DNA of 64,000 bases from positions 71,976-135,975 of the forward strand of contig CAZGNV010000004.1 of assembly GCA_964527835.1 (NCBI GenBank). Reading direction: 5' to 3'. Positions 51,435 to 60,217 of the stretch are shown one piece after another (position 1 is the stretch's first letter; each line of letters starts with the position of its first letter). Source of the DNA: JAFDCJ01 sp964527835. Lineage in GTDB: Bacteria; Desulfobacterota; Desulfobacteria; Desulfobacterales; JAFDCJ01. Under the pieces are notes generated by a model. That model searched no databases. It saw only the letters and a program-made list of their open reading frames with translations, and was not told where the DNA came from. The position numbers and the translations under genes are program-made.

Positions 51435-53132
51435 CTATTTTTCCAGCAGTTCCCGGGCATGGGCCAGGGTGGTGGGGGTGATTCGTTCCCCGCCCAGCAT
51501 TCTGGCAATTTCCCGGTGGCGGTCCTTTTCGTTCAGCGGTCGAATCGTCGTGATGGTCCGGCCGTCGACAACCTGTTTGGCAATGCTGAAGTGCTGATCG
51601 GCGAACTTGGCAATCTGGGGCAGGTGGGTGATGCAGATGACCTGGTGATGTTTTGCCAGCACGGACAGCTTGCGACCGACGACTTCGGCCGTGCCGCCGC
51701 CGATGCCCGCATCCACTTCGTCAAACACGATGGTTTCCACCGCACTGCCCCGGGCCAGGATGGCCTTTAAGGCCAGCACCACCCGGGACAGTTCGCCTCC
51801 GGAGGCAATGCCTGCCAGGGGTTTTAATTCCTCACCGGGGTTGGGAGCGATCATAAACGTTACCTGATCCATACCGGTTTGCTGGATGACATGCCCGTCG
51901 GTCTGCAGATGGGCACTGGTTTTTTCATCGGCCGCCACCCGGCGCAGGGCGGCTTCAAATTCCGTGTTGGCCATTTTCAGGGACTCCAGCTCGGCTGCGA
52001 CCCGTTTTGCCAGCCTCGCGGCGGCTTTTTTTCGTTGTTGCGAAAGCTGCCGGGCCAGCACCACCAAACGGTTGTGATGTTCGTTCAGAGTGCTTTCGAC
52101 CTGCTGAATTTCTTCGTCTATTCCGGCCACCTGGGACAGTTCCTGCCCGATCTGCGTCAGCCTGGATAGAACCGCATCCAGCGAGCCGCCGTATTTGCGT
52201 TTGAGCCGGTTGAGAGTGTCTAGCCGCTCCTCAACGATTTCAAGGCGTCCGTCATCCATCTGGATCAGGCTGAGGTGGGAGCGCAGTTGCTCCACCAGAT
52301 CTTCGATTTGATAGGCGGCCGCGGCCAGATTGGCGGCGGTCGATTCGAGCTGGGCATCCACCCGGCCGGCCTTTTCCAGGTTCTTTTTTACTTCCAGCAG
52401 CCGTTCGATAATCGAACCCGATGCGCCGTAAAGTTCTTCAATGCTGTCAAAAACCGTCTGGTAGAGCATCTGGGCGTTTTTCAGCCGCAGCTGTTCCTGC
52501 TCCAGCTCGACATCTTCCCCGGGGTCGGGCCGGGCCCGCTGGATTTCTTGCTGCTGAAACTCCAGCAGTTCCATGTGCTCGGCCTGCCGCTTCCGGGTAC
52601 GGTGCAATTGCTGAAGTTTTTCAATCAGGGGAACAATTCGGTGGTGGGTGTCATGCACCTGTTGCCGCAGGGCCAAAAGGTCTGCAAACTGGTCAAGAAT
52701 CAACAGTTGCTGTTCATCTTTCAACAGACCCTGGTGGGCATGCTGGCCGGAAATGCTGGCCAGGTTTTCGGTGACCGTGTGCAACAGTCCGATGGTCGCG
52801 AGCCGTCCGTTGATGTACACCCGGTTGCTGTCGGTTCGAGAGATGATGCGGCGGATCACCAGATCCTGATCCATGTCGATGCCATGGGCGGCCAGGTTGG
52901 CGGCCAGGGTATCGGCGGTCGCGACGTGAAACAGGGCTTCCAGTTCGGCGGTTTCGGCTCCCGTGCGCACCATGTCCGCCGATGCCCGGCTTCCCAGCAG
53001 CAGATTGACAGCCCCCAGGATGATGGATTTGCCGGCACCGGTTTCCCCGCTCAAAATAGTCATCCCTTCGGCAAAGCGGATCGTAAGATCGTCGATGATG
53101 GCGAAATTTCGAATGGACAGTTCTTTGAGCAT
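51435..53132 (-). CDS. recN: DNA repair protein RecN
   Basis: 565 residues. SMC-like layout: Walker A LSGETGAGKSIILGAVNLLLG near residue 30, two long coiled-coil arms (about 155-360), and a C-terminal ABC signature GGELSRVVLALKAIL with Walker B TIVFDEVDAGIGGGTAEVVG. It holds broken DNA ends together for recombination. MLKELSIRNFAIID is the family start. The short HU-like gene is 15 bp upstream on the same strand, so co-transcription is likely. Confidence 0.95.
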   Translation of the reverse strand: MLKELSIRNFAIIDDLTIRFAEGMTILSGETGAGKSIILGAVNLLLGSRASADMVRTGAETAELEALFHVATADTLAANLAAHGIDMDQDLVIRRIISRTDSNRVYINGRLATIGLLHTVTENLASISGQHAHQGLLKDEQQLLILDQFADLLALRQQVHDTHHRIVPLIEKLQQLHRTRKRQAEHMELLEFQQQEIQRARPDPGEDVELEQEQLRLKNAQMLYQTVFDSIEELYGASGSIIERLLEVKKNLEKAGRVDAQLESTAANLAAAAYQIEDLVEQLRSHLSLIQMDDGRLEIVEERLDTLNRLKRKYGGSLDAVLSRLTQIGQELSQVAGIDEEIQQVESTLNEHHNRLVVLARQLSQQRKKAAARLAKRVAAELESLKMANTEFEAALRRVAADEKTSAHLQTDGHVIQQTGMDQVTFMIAPNPGEELKPLAGIASGGELSRVVLALKAILARGSAVETIVFDEVDAGIGGGTAEVVGRKLSVLAKHHQVICITHLPQIAKFADQHFSIAKQVVDGRTITTIRPLNEKDRHREIARMLGGERITPTTLAHARELLEK

Positions 53133-53147
53133 GAGCTGGCGGCGGTG

Positions 53148-53327
53148 TTATTCGGTTTCCATGTCTTCGGCCGAATAGGTTCCCCATTTGCCGATGGTGA
53201 CGATGCCGTCTTCCTGCAGTCCCTCGGCAATGGATTCGAAAACGGCATCCACGGCCCGGTTTGCCAGTTTCGAGGGGATGTCGTCAAGTTTTTTTGCCAC
53301 CCGTTTTACCAGTTGGGTCTTGTTCAT
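53148..53327 (-). CDS. Short HU/IHF-like DNA-binding protein
   Basis: 59 residues from the ATG at 53327 (AGGAGG upstream). MNKTQLVKRVAKKLDDIPSK with an AVDAVFESIAEGL helix follows the dimerising N-terminal half of HU. After TIGKWGTY the sequence ends with an acidic tail, so the beta-arm that grips DNA in normal 90-residue HU is missing. It could poison or tether HU dimers, or be a dedicated partner. There is no sign of a frameshift: the ribosome site and stop are clean, and it is followed by recN. Confidence 0.7.
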   Translation of the reverse strand: MNKTQLVKRVAKKLDDIPSKLANRAVDAVFESIAEGLQEDGIVTIGKWGTYSAEDMETE

Positions 53328-53520
53328 CCGCCGGTTCCTCCTGTTCAACTCCTATCAATGTGAAACGCCAAAATGGGTCGGCGTTCTGCCTGGGCTTGTT
53401 CGAGCGAGAAAGTCGTACTTTTTACAGGGCCGTCATTTTCGTTATAATGACATAATTTGCCATCATCTGCAACGGGCACTCAAATCCCCGAACTTCCCCA
53501 GGCCATCTGTTTTCAATCCT

Positions 53521-53549
53521 TTGACAATTGCGCAAATAATTCGTATAGT
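53521..53549 (+). promoter_or_regulatory. Near-consensus promoter for the AI-2E family gene
   Basis: TTGACA at 53521-53526, a 17-bp spacer and TATAGT at 53544-53549, in the 335-bp divergent gap 53328-53662. The same gap contains a repeat-family core with TTTACA and TATAAT near 53421-53448. No gene is seen in the gap. Confidence 0.65.
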
Positions 53550-53662
53550 GCACCGATGCTGACTGCCCGGCAGGGTGCTGGGGTTGCAGGCGTGATCGAA
53601 AAAACAACCCCGGAGTTGAAACATCCGGCAGAACATTATTTGCCGCAACAGGTTGATGCCAG

Positions 53663-54808
53663 ATGGATGTGGACCGCAATAAAATTAATTTTGTTTTCCA
53701 GGGCATTCTGGTGCTGGTGGCCCTGGGCGTGGTGCTCAAGTATGCGGGTGCGGCCATCCTGCCACTGATTATTGCCTGGCTGCTTTCCTATCTGCTCGCC
53801 CCGGTGGTCAACTTCATGACCCGGCGTAAAATTCCCACCACCCTGGCCGTTTTTATCGTTATCATTTTGTTGATGGGCATTTTGTATCTGTCGGGCACTT
53901 TCCTGTATGCCCGTCTTTCCGCCTTTGCGGCGGCTTATCCGAAGTATCATTCCCGGATGACCGAACTGATCGCCCTGGTCAACGACCGGTTGCATCTTGG
54001 CACCAACCCCCTTGATGGCGTCAACTGGGGGCAAAGCGTGGGCCGCTTTCTGATGACCCTGTCCGGTTCCATTTTCGTCTTTGCATCCAAGCTGGTGCTG
54101 GTGGTGATTTTCCTGTTTTTCATTCTGCTGGGCAAACCGTACTTTAAATACAAAATCATGAAATCTTTTTCCCAGGAAAAAGCCAATCAGCTCAGCCAGA
54201 TTACCAGTTCCATTACCTCCCAGATCCGTCGCTACCTGTCGCTGCAATTTTTGATCAGCTTTGTCACCGGAATTCTGGTATGGCTGTCCCTGGAAATGAT
54301 CGGGGTGGATTTTGCAGCCACCTGGGGGGCCCTGGCCTTTTTCCTGAACTTCATCCCCACCATCGGTTCCATTGTTGCTTCCATTCCCCCGATTCTGTTG
54401 GCCCTGGTGCAGTTTTACCCCAACCTGTGGCCGGGCATCATCACCATGCTGGTGCTGCTGACCATCCAGTTGAGCATGGGCAACGGGATTGCCCCCAAGG
54501 TGATGGGAGACCAGCTTAACCTCAGCCCGGTGGTGATCCTCCTGTCGCTGATGTTCTGGGGCTGGTTGTGGGGGATTGTCGGCGCCCTGCTGTCGATTCC
54601 GATTGCCGCGGCCCTTAAAATCGCCTGCGAAAACATCGAACCCCTGCATCCGGTCAGCGTAATGATGGGCTCGGGCAAAAGCTACCGCCGTGAATTTCTC
54701 AAACGGGCAAAGCAGGAAACCGCCCTGGGCGATTCCGCAGATCCTGACAAGAAGGCTTGGGAAACCCGTAAACGGGCAGCATCCGGCCCCAGGAGGAAAG
54801 CTTCATGA
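53663..54808 (+). CDS. AI-2E family transporter-like membrane protein
   Basis: 381 residues with about eight membrane helices. The family motif near residues 229-247 (AFFLNFIPTIGSIVASIPP) and the long soluble loop between helices 3 and 4 are seen. Members have been linked to autoinducer export or Na+/H+ antiport, so the substrate is open. The C-terminal 50 residues are charged and cytosolic. A good promoter lies upstream. Confidence 0.85.
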   Translation: MDVDRNKINFVFQGILVLVALGVVLKYAGAAILPLIIAWLLSYLLAPVVNFMTRRKIPTTLAVFIVIILLMGILYLSGTFLYARLSAFAAAYPKYHSRMTELIALVNDRLHLGTNPLDGVNWGQSVGRFLMTLSGSIFVFASKLVLVVIFLFFILLGKPYFKYKIMKSFSQEKANQLSQITSSITSQIRRYLSLQFLISFVTGILVWLSLEMIGVDFAATWGALAFFLNFIPTIGSIVASIPPILLALVQFYPNLWPGIITMLVLLTIQLSMGNGIAPKVMGDQLNLSPVVILLSLMFWGWLWGIVGALLSIPIAAALKIACENIEPLHPVSVMMGSGKSYRREFLKRAKQETALGDSADPDKKAWETRKRAASGPRRKAS

Positions 54809-55041
54809 GCAGCAAAAGATATGGCTGGAAAGGTTGGCGGATGCCCCTGACCAATCTGCGGGATCCCGATTATTGTGAATTTGGCTGCCCCGTCTGCCAT
54901 GCTGCACGTGCCGGGAGCCGGCTGGCTGGATTTTTCCAGCGTCTGGAGTTGATCGTCATGCGCGGCGGATGCTGGTGGGGCAGGGCCCGGCAGGCCAAAT
55001 ACGGGGTGGCTCCCGATGAACCGCTGCCGCCTGAAAAATGA
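54805..55041 (+). CDS. Small cysteine-containing protein of unknown function
   Basis: 78 residues, ATG overlapping the previous stop (ATGA) with AGGAGG at 54791-54796. Basic N-terminus with Trp residues, then Cys-Glu-Phe-Gly-Cys-Pro-Val-Cys-His near residues 24-32, which could bind a metal. No known family. The good ribosome site and overlap support a real gene co-expressed with the transporter-like gene. Confidence 0.55.
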   Translation: MSSKRYGWKGWRMPLTNLRDPDYCEFGCPVCHAARAGSRLAGFFQRLELIVMRGGCWWGRARQAKYGVAPDEPLPPEK

Positions 55042-55064
55042 AATCAGCCCATCCCGCCTTTAAT

Positions 55065-55676
55065 CTATTCCCATCCCGCTTCTTTTTTCAATGATTTCAG
55101 TGTCAACACCAGACATGCTTTCAAGGTGTCGTTGACCCCCTGGCCGGTGACGGCGCTGGCGGCAAAATAGGGGGCTTTTAGCTGGCGATTGTAGGCCCGG
55201 TTCATTTCTTCCACCGACATCAGGGGGACGCCTTCCTTGGCCAGGTCGCGCTTGTTGTATTGCAGCACCAGGGGGATGGTCATGATGTTCAGGCCGTAGC
55301 TTTTCAAATTTTCCGCCAGATTCTTTAAGGAAAGGATATTTTTTTCATGCCGGATTTTCAGGGAGTCGGCCACGAAGACCACCCCGTCAACACCTTTTAG
55401 CACCAGTTTGCGGGTGGAGTTGTATTTGACCTGGCCGGGAACTGTGTACAGCTGAATCCGCACGTCACAGCCCTTGATCTTGCCGGCTTCCATGGGAACG
55501 AAATCAAAAAAGATGGTCATGTCCCCCTTGGTTTTGATCGACACCATTTCATCGGTCATTAACCGGCGGCTGTTTTTGAAAACATATTCCAGGTTGGTGG
55601 TTTTACCGCAGCGGCCGGGACCGTAGTAGACGATTTTGCATTCGACCTCCCTTTTTTTTAAGTTAATCAGTGCCAT
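55065..55676 (-). CDS. mglA: MglA-like small GTPase
   Basis: 203 residues. G1 P-loop GPGRCGKTTN, an extended switch with TVPGQVKYNSTRK (the DxxG Asp replaced by Thr-Val-Pro-Gly as in MglA proteins), and NKRD for guanine. MglA of Myxococcus sets cell polarity and motility with MglB as its GAP. No mglB gene is adjacent here. A consensus promoter is just upstream. Confidence 0.9.
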   Translation of the reverse strand: MALINLKKREVECKIVYYGPGRCGKTTNLEYVFKNSRRLMTDEMVSIKTKGDMTIFFDFVPMEAGKIKGCDVRIQLYTVPGQVKYNSTRKLVLKGVDGVVFVADSLKIRHEKNILSLKNLAENLKSYGLNIMTIPLVLQYNKRDLAKEGVPLMSVEEMNRAYNRQLKAPYFAASAVTGQGVNDTLKACLVLTLKSLKKEAGWE

Positions 55677-55740
55677 GCGGTTTCAAGTGTCCGGTTTTCA
55701 TCCAACCCATTTTAATTATTGAAATTTTTATTCCTAAATC

Positions 55741-55769
55741 ATTATAAAAAGCTGGGGGAAATGTGTCAA
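55741..55769 (-). promoter_or_regulatory. Consensus sigma-70 promoter for mglA
   Basis: On the minus strand TTGACA (55769-55764), exactly 17 bp, and TATAAT (55746-55741). The transcript would start about 55734, some 58 nt before the ATG. Confidence 0.82.
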
Positions 55770-55841
55770 GCTGCAAGATGAACGAGGGTTGCAACCTTTT
55801 GATTTAATAATAGAAAAAAATGGCGGGCGGTTTGCGAAACG

Positions 55842-55881
55842 AAAAAAACCTGGCCGGGTTGCGTACCCCGCCAGGTTTTTT
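55842..55881 (-). terminator. Terminator after the aminotransferase gene
   Basis: AAAAACCTGG pairs with CCAGGTTTTT around a GC-rich inner stem and short loop; on the minus strand it ends in seven Ts. It also has a T-run on the plus side. It separates the aminotransferase transcript from mglA. A repeat core (TTTTTACG) lies just to its right at 55914. Confidence 0.75.
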
Positions 55882-55941
55882 GCAGCCGGTGATTGTTGAT
55901 GGCGCTCGAAAATGACTTTTTACGGGACCATCATTGTTGGA

Positions 55942-57327
55942 TTACTTCGTGTACTCGCTGCTTCTGAAGGCCGGGACATCGGTTTCCACGGCTTGCTCAT
56001 CGCCGATTTTCAGGGCCTTGTCCATGATGTCGATGGCCTCGTCGATTTGATCTTCAGTGATGATCAGCGGCGGGGCGACGACCAGGGTGTCATACCAGGC
56101 GGCCATATACAGACCGTTTTGCATGGCCTCTCCAGCGATTTTGGCCGTCATCAGCGCTTTTCCGCTCAGCTTGTCGGCCTTGGTATCGAAGGGTTCCCGG
56201 GTTTGCCGGTTTTTCACGATTTCAAGTCCCCAGAAATGACCGATGCCGCGCACGTCTCCGATGCAGATGTGCCGGTCGGCCAGCTCATAAAGTTTTTGCT
56301 GCAGGTGGTCGGCGACCCGCTGGAGCAGTCCGCTGTCGAGTAATTTTTTGTATTCGGCCACCGCGGCCGGAATGGCCGATGCTGCCAGGGCATGATAGGC
56401 ATAGGTGTGCCCGTGGCAAAAAAGACTTTCCTCAAAAAACTGCGCGACTTTTTCGTTGGATACCGTCAGCCCCACGGGGGTGTAAGCGGCGCTGGCCCCC
56501 TTGGCGGTTGTCAAAATGTCCGGGGTGACGTTCCAGTGTTCAATGGCAAAGGCCTTGCCGGTCCGAAACCAGCCGGACATGACCTCGTCGGCGATCAGCA
56601 GCACCCCGTTTTCATCGCAGATCTGACGGACAATCGGATAATATTCCGGCGGCGGGACGATGCGCCCGTTGGTGCCCACCACCGGTTCCACGATGATGGC
56701 CGCCACGTTGCCCTCTTCCTTGATCATGTAGTCCAGGTAGCGGGCGCACTGGATCTTGCACACGGGATAGGTCAGGTCAAAGGGGCAGCGGTAGCAGTAA
56801 TGGTCCGGTGCAAAACGCACGCCCTCGATGGTGCACCGGGCCCGCTCGGAATACCAGCGCCGCGGATCGCCCGTAAAAGCGGCCCCGGCCGGTGTGGCCC
56901 CGTGGTAGGAGTGGTAGCGGGAAATCACTTTATAGGCCGGCGCCTGGCACTGGCGCACCATTTTCAGGGCGGCCTCATTGGCCTCGGTGCCGCTGGTGGA
57001 AAAGAAGAACTTTGTCAGCCCTTCGGGCATCACAGTTTGCAGGGCTTCCACGGCCGCCAGAGCGGCTTCGTTGGCAAATCCGGGGGCGACATAGGGCAGT
57101 TTTTCCGCCTGCTTGACAATGGCTTCAATCACCGCCTCGTTTTTGTGCCCGAGATTGGAGCACATCAGCTGGGAGGAGAAATCAATATAGGCTTTGCCGT
57201 TTGCATCGTAAATATGAACGCCCTGGGCATCGGTGATCAGCAGCGGAGTTGACCATGCCTGCTGGCGGCTCCAGGTGCCGTAGGTATGATCCGTTAAGGC
57301 CTTGACTTTGTCGCTTGCAGCACTCAT
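55942..57327 (-). CDS. Class III omega-amino acid aminotransferase (beta-alanine/taurine-pyruvate type)
   Basis: 461 residues. PLP motifs: STSGTEANEAALK for phosphate, Asp247 in LLIADEVMSG, and the Schiff-base Lys276 in TTAKGAS. A four-cysteine insertion, CYRCPFDLTYPVCKIQCARYL (178-198; motif split as CX2CX8CX3C), could bind a metal and occurs in a subgroup that includes taurine-pyruvate aminotransferases. Beta-alanine to malonate semialdehyde is favoured here because the dehydrogenase for that product and a beta-ureidopropionase-like gene are nearby. AAGGAG precedes the ATG. Confidence 0.83.
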   Translation of the reverse strand: MSAASDKVKALTDHTYGTWSRQQAWSTPLLITDAQGVHIYDANGKAYIDFSSQLMCSNLGHKNEAVIEAIVKQAEKLPYVAPGFANEAALAAVEALQTVMPEGLTKFFFSTSGTEANEAALKMVRQCQAPAYKVISRYHSYHGATPAGAAFTGDPRRWYSERARCTIEGVRFAPDHYCYRCPFDLTYPVCKIQCARYLDYMIKEEGNVAAIIVEPVVGTNGRIVPPPEYYPIVRQICDENGVLLIADEVMSGWFRTGKAFAIEHWNVTPDILTTAKGASAAYTPVGLTVSNEKVAQFFEESLFCHGHTYAYHALAASAIPAAVAEYKKLLDSGLLQRVADHLQQKLYELADRHICIGDVRGIGHFWGLEIVKNRQTREPFDTKADKLSGKALMTAKIAGEAMQNGLYMAAWYDTLVVAPPLIITEDQIDEAIDIMDKALKIGDEQAVETDVPAFRSSEYTK

Positions 57328-57396
57328 TGTTTTGCTCCTTTTTTAAATTGATGTTGCCGTAATAAGTTCAATTTTTCGCTTCGCAGGCCTTTGCGG

Positions 57397-57435
57397 GGGT
57401 GTCACCTATCCGCCTTCAGCGGATAGGTGACACCC
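57397..57435. terminator. 17-bp perfect hairpin, terminator-like on the plus strand
   Basis: GGGTGTCACCTATCCGC pairs with its complement across a five-base loop, and on the plus strand five Ts follow. Genes on both sides run on the minus strand, so it may act as an mRNA-stabilising stem between the ferritin-like and aminotransferase genes. Confidence 0.55.
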
Positions 57436-57501
57436 TTTTTCCGCAACGGCTTGAAGTCGCTCAAAATTCACTTTTTACGATTGCGTCAACCGGTTTGTCG
57501 C

Positions 57502-57930
57502 TTACAGGCCGCTCAAACGCTCAAGATGCGTTTTGCGCTTTTTGGCGATCATCTTCAGTGCCCGCGCAACCTCGGGCTGAGCCTTGATTTTTTCCGCCGC
57601 CTCCAGGTAGTAGCGCTGGGCGCGCTGCTCAAGCCGGCGGGCGGTCTCCAGCGCTTCGGCGGCATCCATGGTGTCGGCCCGGTCGCAGTTCTCGCAAAAC
57701 GGCGCGCGGGTGAAATCCCGGATGGGCTCCAGGATCATTTCGGTGACATTTTCCCGGCGCGTGCGCTGGACGGCTTTAATGTTTTTGCCTGCGTTGGCGG
57801 CAAACTGCGCAAACATCTCCTTGTGCTGGGCACAGGACGGGTTTTCCGCCGCCGCCTGGTAGAACGCCTGATCCTGGGTTTCCAGCTCCTCGGCGAAGTT
57901 GAGTATGCTGCCAAAATTTTCCAGAGGCAT
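57502..57930 (-). CDS. Ferritin-like/rubrerythrin-type protein
   Basis: 142 residues forming two long helical hairpins. Glu-rich helices carry the diiron-type residues EELETQDQAFY near 14-24 and a later LEQRAQRYYLEAAEK with Glu/His pairs near 110-125. A Cys-Xaa2-Cys pair (APFCENCDR) sits near the middle. No C-terminal rubredoxin domain. It may store iron or protect against peroxide. It lies between the dehydrogenase and aminotransferase genes on the same strand. Confidence 0.65.
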   Translation of the reverse strand: MPLENFGSILNFAEELETQDQAFYQAAAENPSCAQHKEMFAQFAANAGKNIKAVQRTRRENVTEMILEPIRDFTRAPFCENCDRADTMDAAEALETARRLEQRAQRYYLEAAEKIKAQPEVARALKMIAKKRKTHLERLSGL

Positions 57931-57945
57931 GACTTCCTCCTTTTT

Positions 57946-59400
57946 TTAGAGCCAGCGCTCGATGACGACTTTGGTGTCTGTGAAAAAATGGAAAATTTCC
58001 TGACCATGGCCCTTGATGTCGCCGAACATGGAATCGCCCGCTCCGCCAAAGGGGAAAAAGCTCATGGGCGCGGCAATGCCGATGTTGATGCCCACCATGC
58101 TCGGCTTGACACGGTATTTGAACTCCCGCGCGGCCGCACCGCTGCCGGTGTAAATGCAGGCGGCATTGGCAAAGCCGCGGGTGTTGATCAGCTCGATAAC
58201 TTCATCCAGGTCCCGGGCGCGCACGATGCTCACCACGGGGCCGAAAATTTCTTCCCGGGCGATGGTCATATCGGCCTTGACATGGTCAAAGATCGTGGGG
58301 CCGACGAAAAAGCCATTGGGCAATTCGGGCACCGTTAAATCCCGTCCGTCCAGAATCAGCTTCGCCCCTTCGGCGATTCCCTTCTCGATGTAGCTCAGCA
58401 CCCGTTCTTTATGTGCCGGCCCGGCCAGGGGGCCCATGGCGGTCTGCTCGTCCAGGCCGTCGCCGATTCTCATGGCTTTGGCGGCGGCCACGAATTTTTC
58501 GATCAGCTCGTCGGCCGCGTCACCCACGGGTACGAGCACCGAGCCTGACAGGCAGCGCTGGCCGGTGCAGCCGAAAAAGGAAGTGGTCAATGAAGGCATG
58601 GCGGCCTCAAGGTTGGCATCCGGGGTGACCGCCACAATGTTCTTGGCGCCCCCCAGGGCCTGAACCCGTTTGCCGGTCTCCCCGCAGCGCTGATAGATGT
58701 ATTTGGCCGTGGGAGTGGAGCCCACAAAGGAGATCCCCTCGATATCCGGATGGTCCAGCAGGGCATTGACCACATCGCGTGAGCCGTGGACCATGTTCAC
58801 CACCCCTTCGGGCAGACCGATTTCATCGATGATTTCGAAGATTTTCGTCTGGGTCATGGGAACCTGTTCGGACGGCTTGACGATAAAGGTGTTGCCGCAA
58901 ACAATGGCGTAAGGCAAAAACCACCAGGTGACCATGCCGGGAAAGTTGTAGGGGACGATGGCTGCGAACACTCCCATGGGCTGGCGATGGCCGTAGCAGT
59001 CAATGTCCTTGGCAATGTCTTCGAGGGTATAGCCGGTCATCAAAGTGGTCACGCCGGTGGCGTGCTCCACGTTTTCAATCATGCGCCGCACTTCGCCGCG
59101 GGCTTCGTCAATGGCTTTGCCCTGCTCGGTGGTCAGCACCCGGGCGATTTCCTCAAAGTTTTCTTCGAAAGCATCCTTGAGCCGGAAAAGATAACGCGCC
59201 CGGGTCAACGGCGGCGTGGTGCGCCATTCCCAGAAAGCGTCCTTGGCGGCCTTGACGGCCCGGTCCACATCCTGGGCGGTTCCGTATGGCACGGTGGCGA
59301 TTTTTTCGCCCTTGGCCGGATTCCAGACATCCCCGATGGTGGTGGAGTCGGATTCCACCCACTCCCCGTTGATGTAATTTTTCATTGATGGCAGTGACAT
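57946..59400 (-). CDS. mmsA: CoA-acylating methylmalonate/malonate-semialdehyde dehydrogenase
   Basis: 484 residues from the ATG at 59400, which has AAAGGAGG seven bases upstream. The catalytic Cys lies in FFGCTGQRCLSG and the C-terminal EIFGPVVSI and GAGDSMFGDIKGHG patterns are those of MmsA. It oxidises malonate semialdehyde (or methylmalonate semialdehyde) with NAD and CoA to acetyl-CoA (or propionyl-CoA) and CO2. Beside the beta-alanine-type aminotransferase it would complete beta-alanine degradation. Valine or myo-inositol degradation is the alternative, but no such genes are nearby. Confidence 0.88.
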   Translation of the reverse strand: MSLPSMKNYINGEWVESDSTTIGDVWNPAKGEKIATVPYGTAQDVDRAVKAAKDAFWEWRTTPPLTRARYLFRLKDAFEENFEEIARVLTTEQGKAIDEARGEVRRMIENVEHATGVTTLMTGYTLEDIAKDIDCYGHRQPMGVFAAIVPYNFPGMVTWWFLPYAIVCGNTFIVKPSEQVPMTQTKIFEIIDEIGLPEGVVNMVHGSRDVVNALLDHPDIEGISFVGSTPTAKYIYQRCGETGKRVQALGGAKNIVAVTPDANLEAAMPSLTTSFFGCTGQRCLSGSVLVPVGDAADELIEKFVAAAKAMRIGDGLDEQTAMGPLAGPAHKERVLSYIEKGIAEGAKLILDGRDLTVPELPNGFFVGPTIFDHVKADMTIAREEIFGPVVSIVRARDLDEVIELINTRGFANAACIYTGSGAAAREFKYRVKPSMVGINIGIAAPMSFFPFGGAGDSMFGDIKGHGQEIFHFFTDTKVVIERWL

Positions 59401-59731
59401 ACCGTATCCTCCTTTGCTGGATTTGGTGATGATGATGCATTGCGCCGGCCTGGACGCCGACCGCAAAATTGAAGTCGTTCAATCTGGAGTTTGTCCCACC
59501 TTAGGCAAGTCAAGATTTAATGTCAAGGAAATAATGCAATAATTTGCGAAAAATATAATTATTTTGGATAATATATGCGAATTAAGATAAAAAGAAGGGA
59601 GTATAATGCCAGCATCTATTAATTTATGGTTGTTTTTTTAAATCCGATATGCTAAATCAAAAGCCCCTACCGGACAGCCGGCAGCTGTCATGCGGGTTGT
59701 CCCGGATATGCAAACAGAATCAGGAGGATCC
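59401..59731. promoter_or_regulatory. Divergent regulatory region of mmsA and the Lrp-type gene
   Basis: 331 bp with a very AT-rich core at 59520-59600. TATAAT at 59602-59607 may serve the regulator gene but has no good -35. Two TGCGAA blocks (near 59545 and 59577) about 32 bp apart, with ATATAATTATTTTGGATAATATA between, look like possible Lrp-type operator sites. No gene is seen. Confidence 0.35.
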
Positions 59732-60217
59732 ATGAAGCAAAATAACGGGTCAGGCAAAAAGAGGGTCCTGGATGCACTCGACTGCCAGATGATCGAGCTG
59801 CTGCAAAAAGACGGCCGGATTTCAAATACCGAGATTGCCAAGCAAGTCGGAATTTCCGAGGCCACGGTGCGCACACGGCTCAACCGCCTGATCAAAGAAG
59901 AGTACATTCAGATCGTGGCCGTGAGCAATCCCATCAAGCTGGGCTTCAAGATTGTCGGCACCATCCGGATTTATATTGAAATCAAAAAGATGGAAAAAAT
60001 CATCGGCGAACTCAAAAAACTCAAGCCTTTATGGTTCATTGTCCAGACCACCGGCGGGACAGGCATTGACACGGAATTTGTCGTCAAGTCCATCGATGAG
60101 CTCAACGAGCTGGTTTTTGAAAGGATCAATCAGATCGACGGGATCATCCGCACCGAAACCACCCTGTTTTTAAAATATATCAAGCGCCAGTATGACTGGG
60201 GCACGGCCATGGATTAG
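59732..60217 (+). CDS. Lrp/AsnC-family transcriptional regulator
   Basis: 161 residues from the ATG at 59732, AGGAGG at 59722-59727. An N-terminal helix-turn-helix (LDCQMIELLQKDGRISNTEI, then GISEATVRTRLNRLIKE) is followed by a RAM-type ligand domain. Lrp proteins bind amino acids and act as local activators or repressors. Divergent position suggests it controls mmsA and the aminotransferase, with beta-alanine or an amino acid as effector. The end overlaps the convergent gene by 4 bp. Confidence 0.87.
   Translation: MKQNNGSGKKRVLDALDCQMIELLQKDGRISNTEIAKQVGISEATVRTRLNRLIKEEYIQIVAVSNPIKLGFKIVGTIRIYIEIKKMEKIIGELKKLKPLWFIVQTTGGTGIDTEFVVKSIDELNELVFERINQIDGIIRTETTLFLKYIKRQYDWGTAMD

Noticed and set aside
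53421..53448. TTTACA and TATAAT, 16 bp apart, as a promoter for the AI-2E family gene
   Set aside because: It lies within the repeat core and over 200 bp from the gene; the closer TTGACA-N17-TATAGT at 53521 is a better choice.
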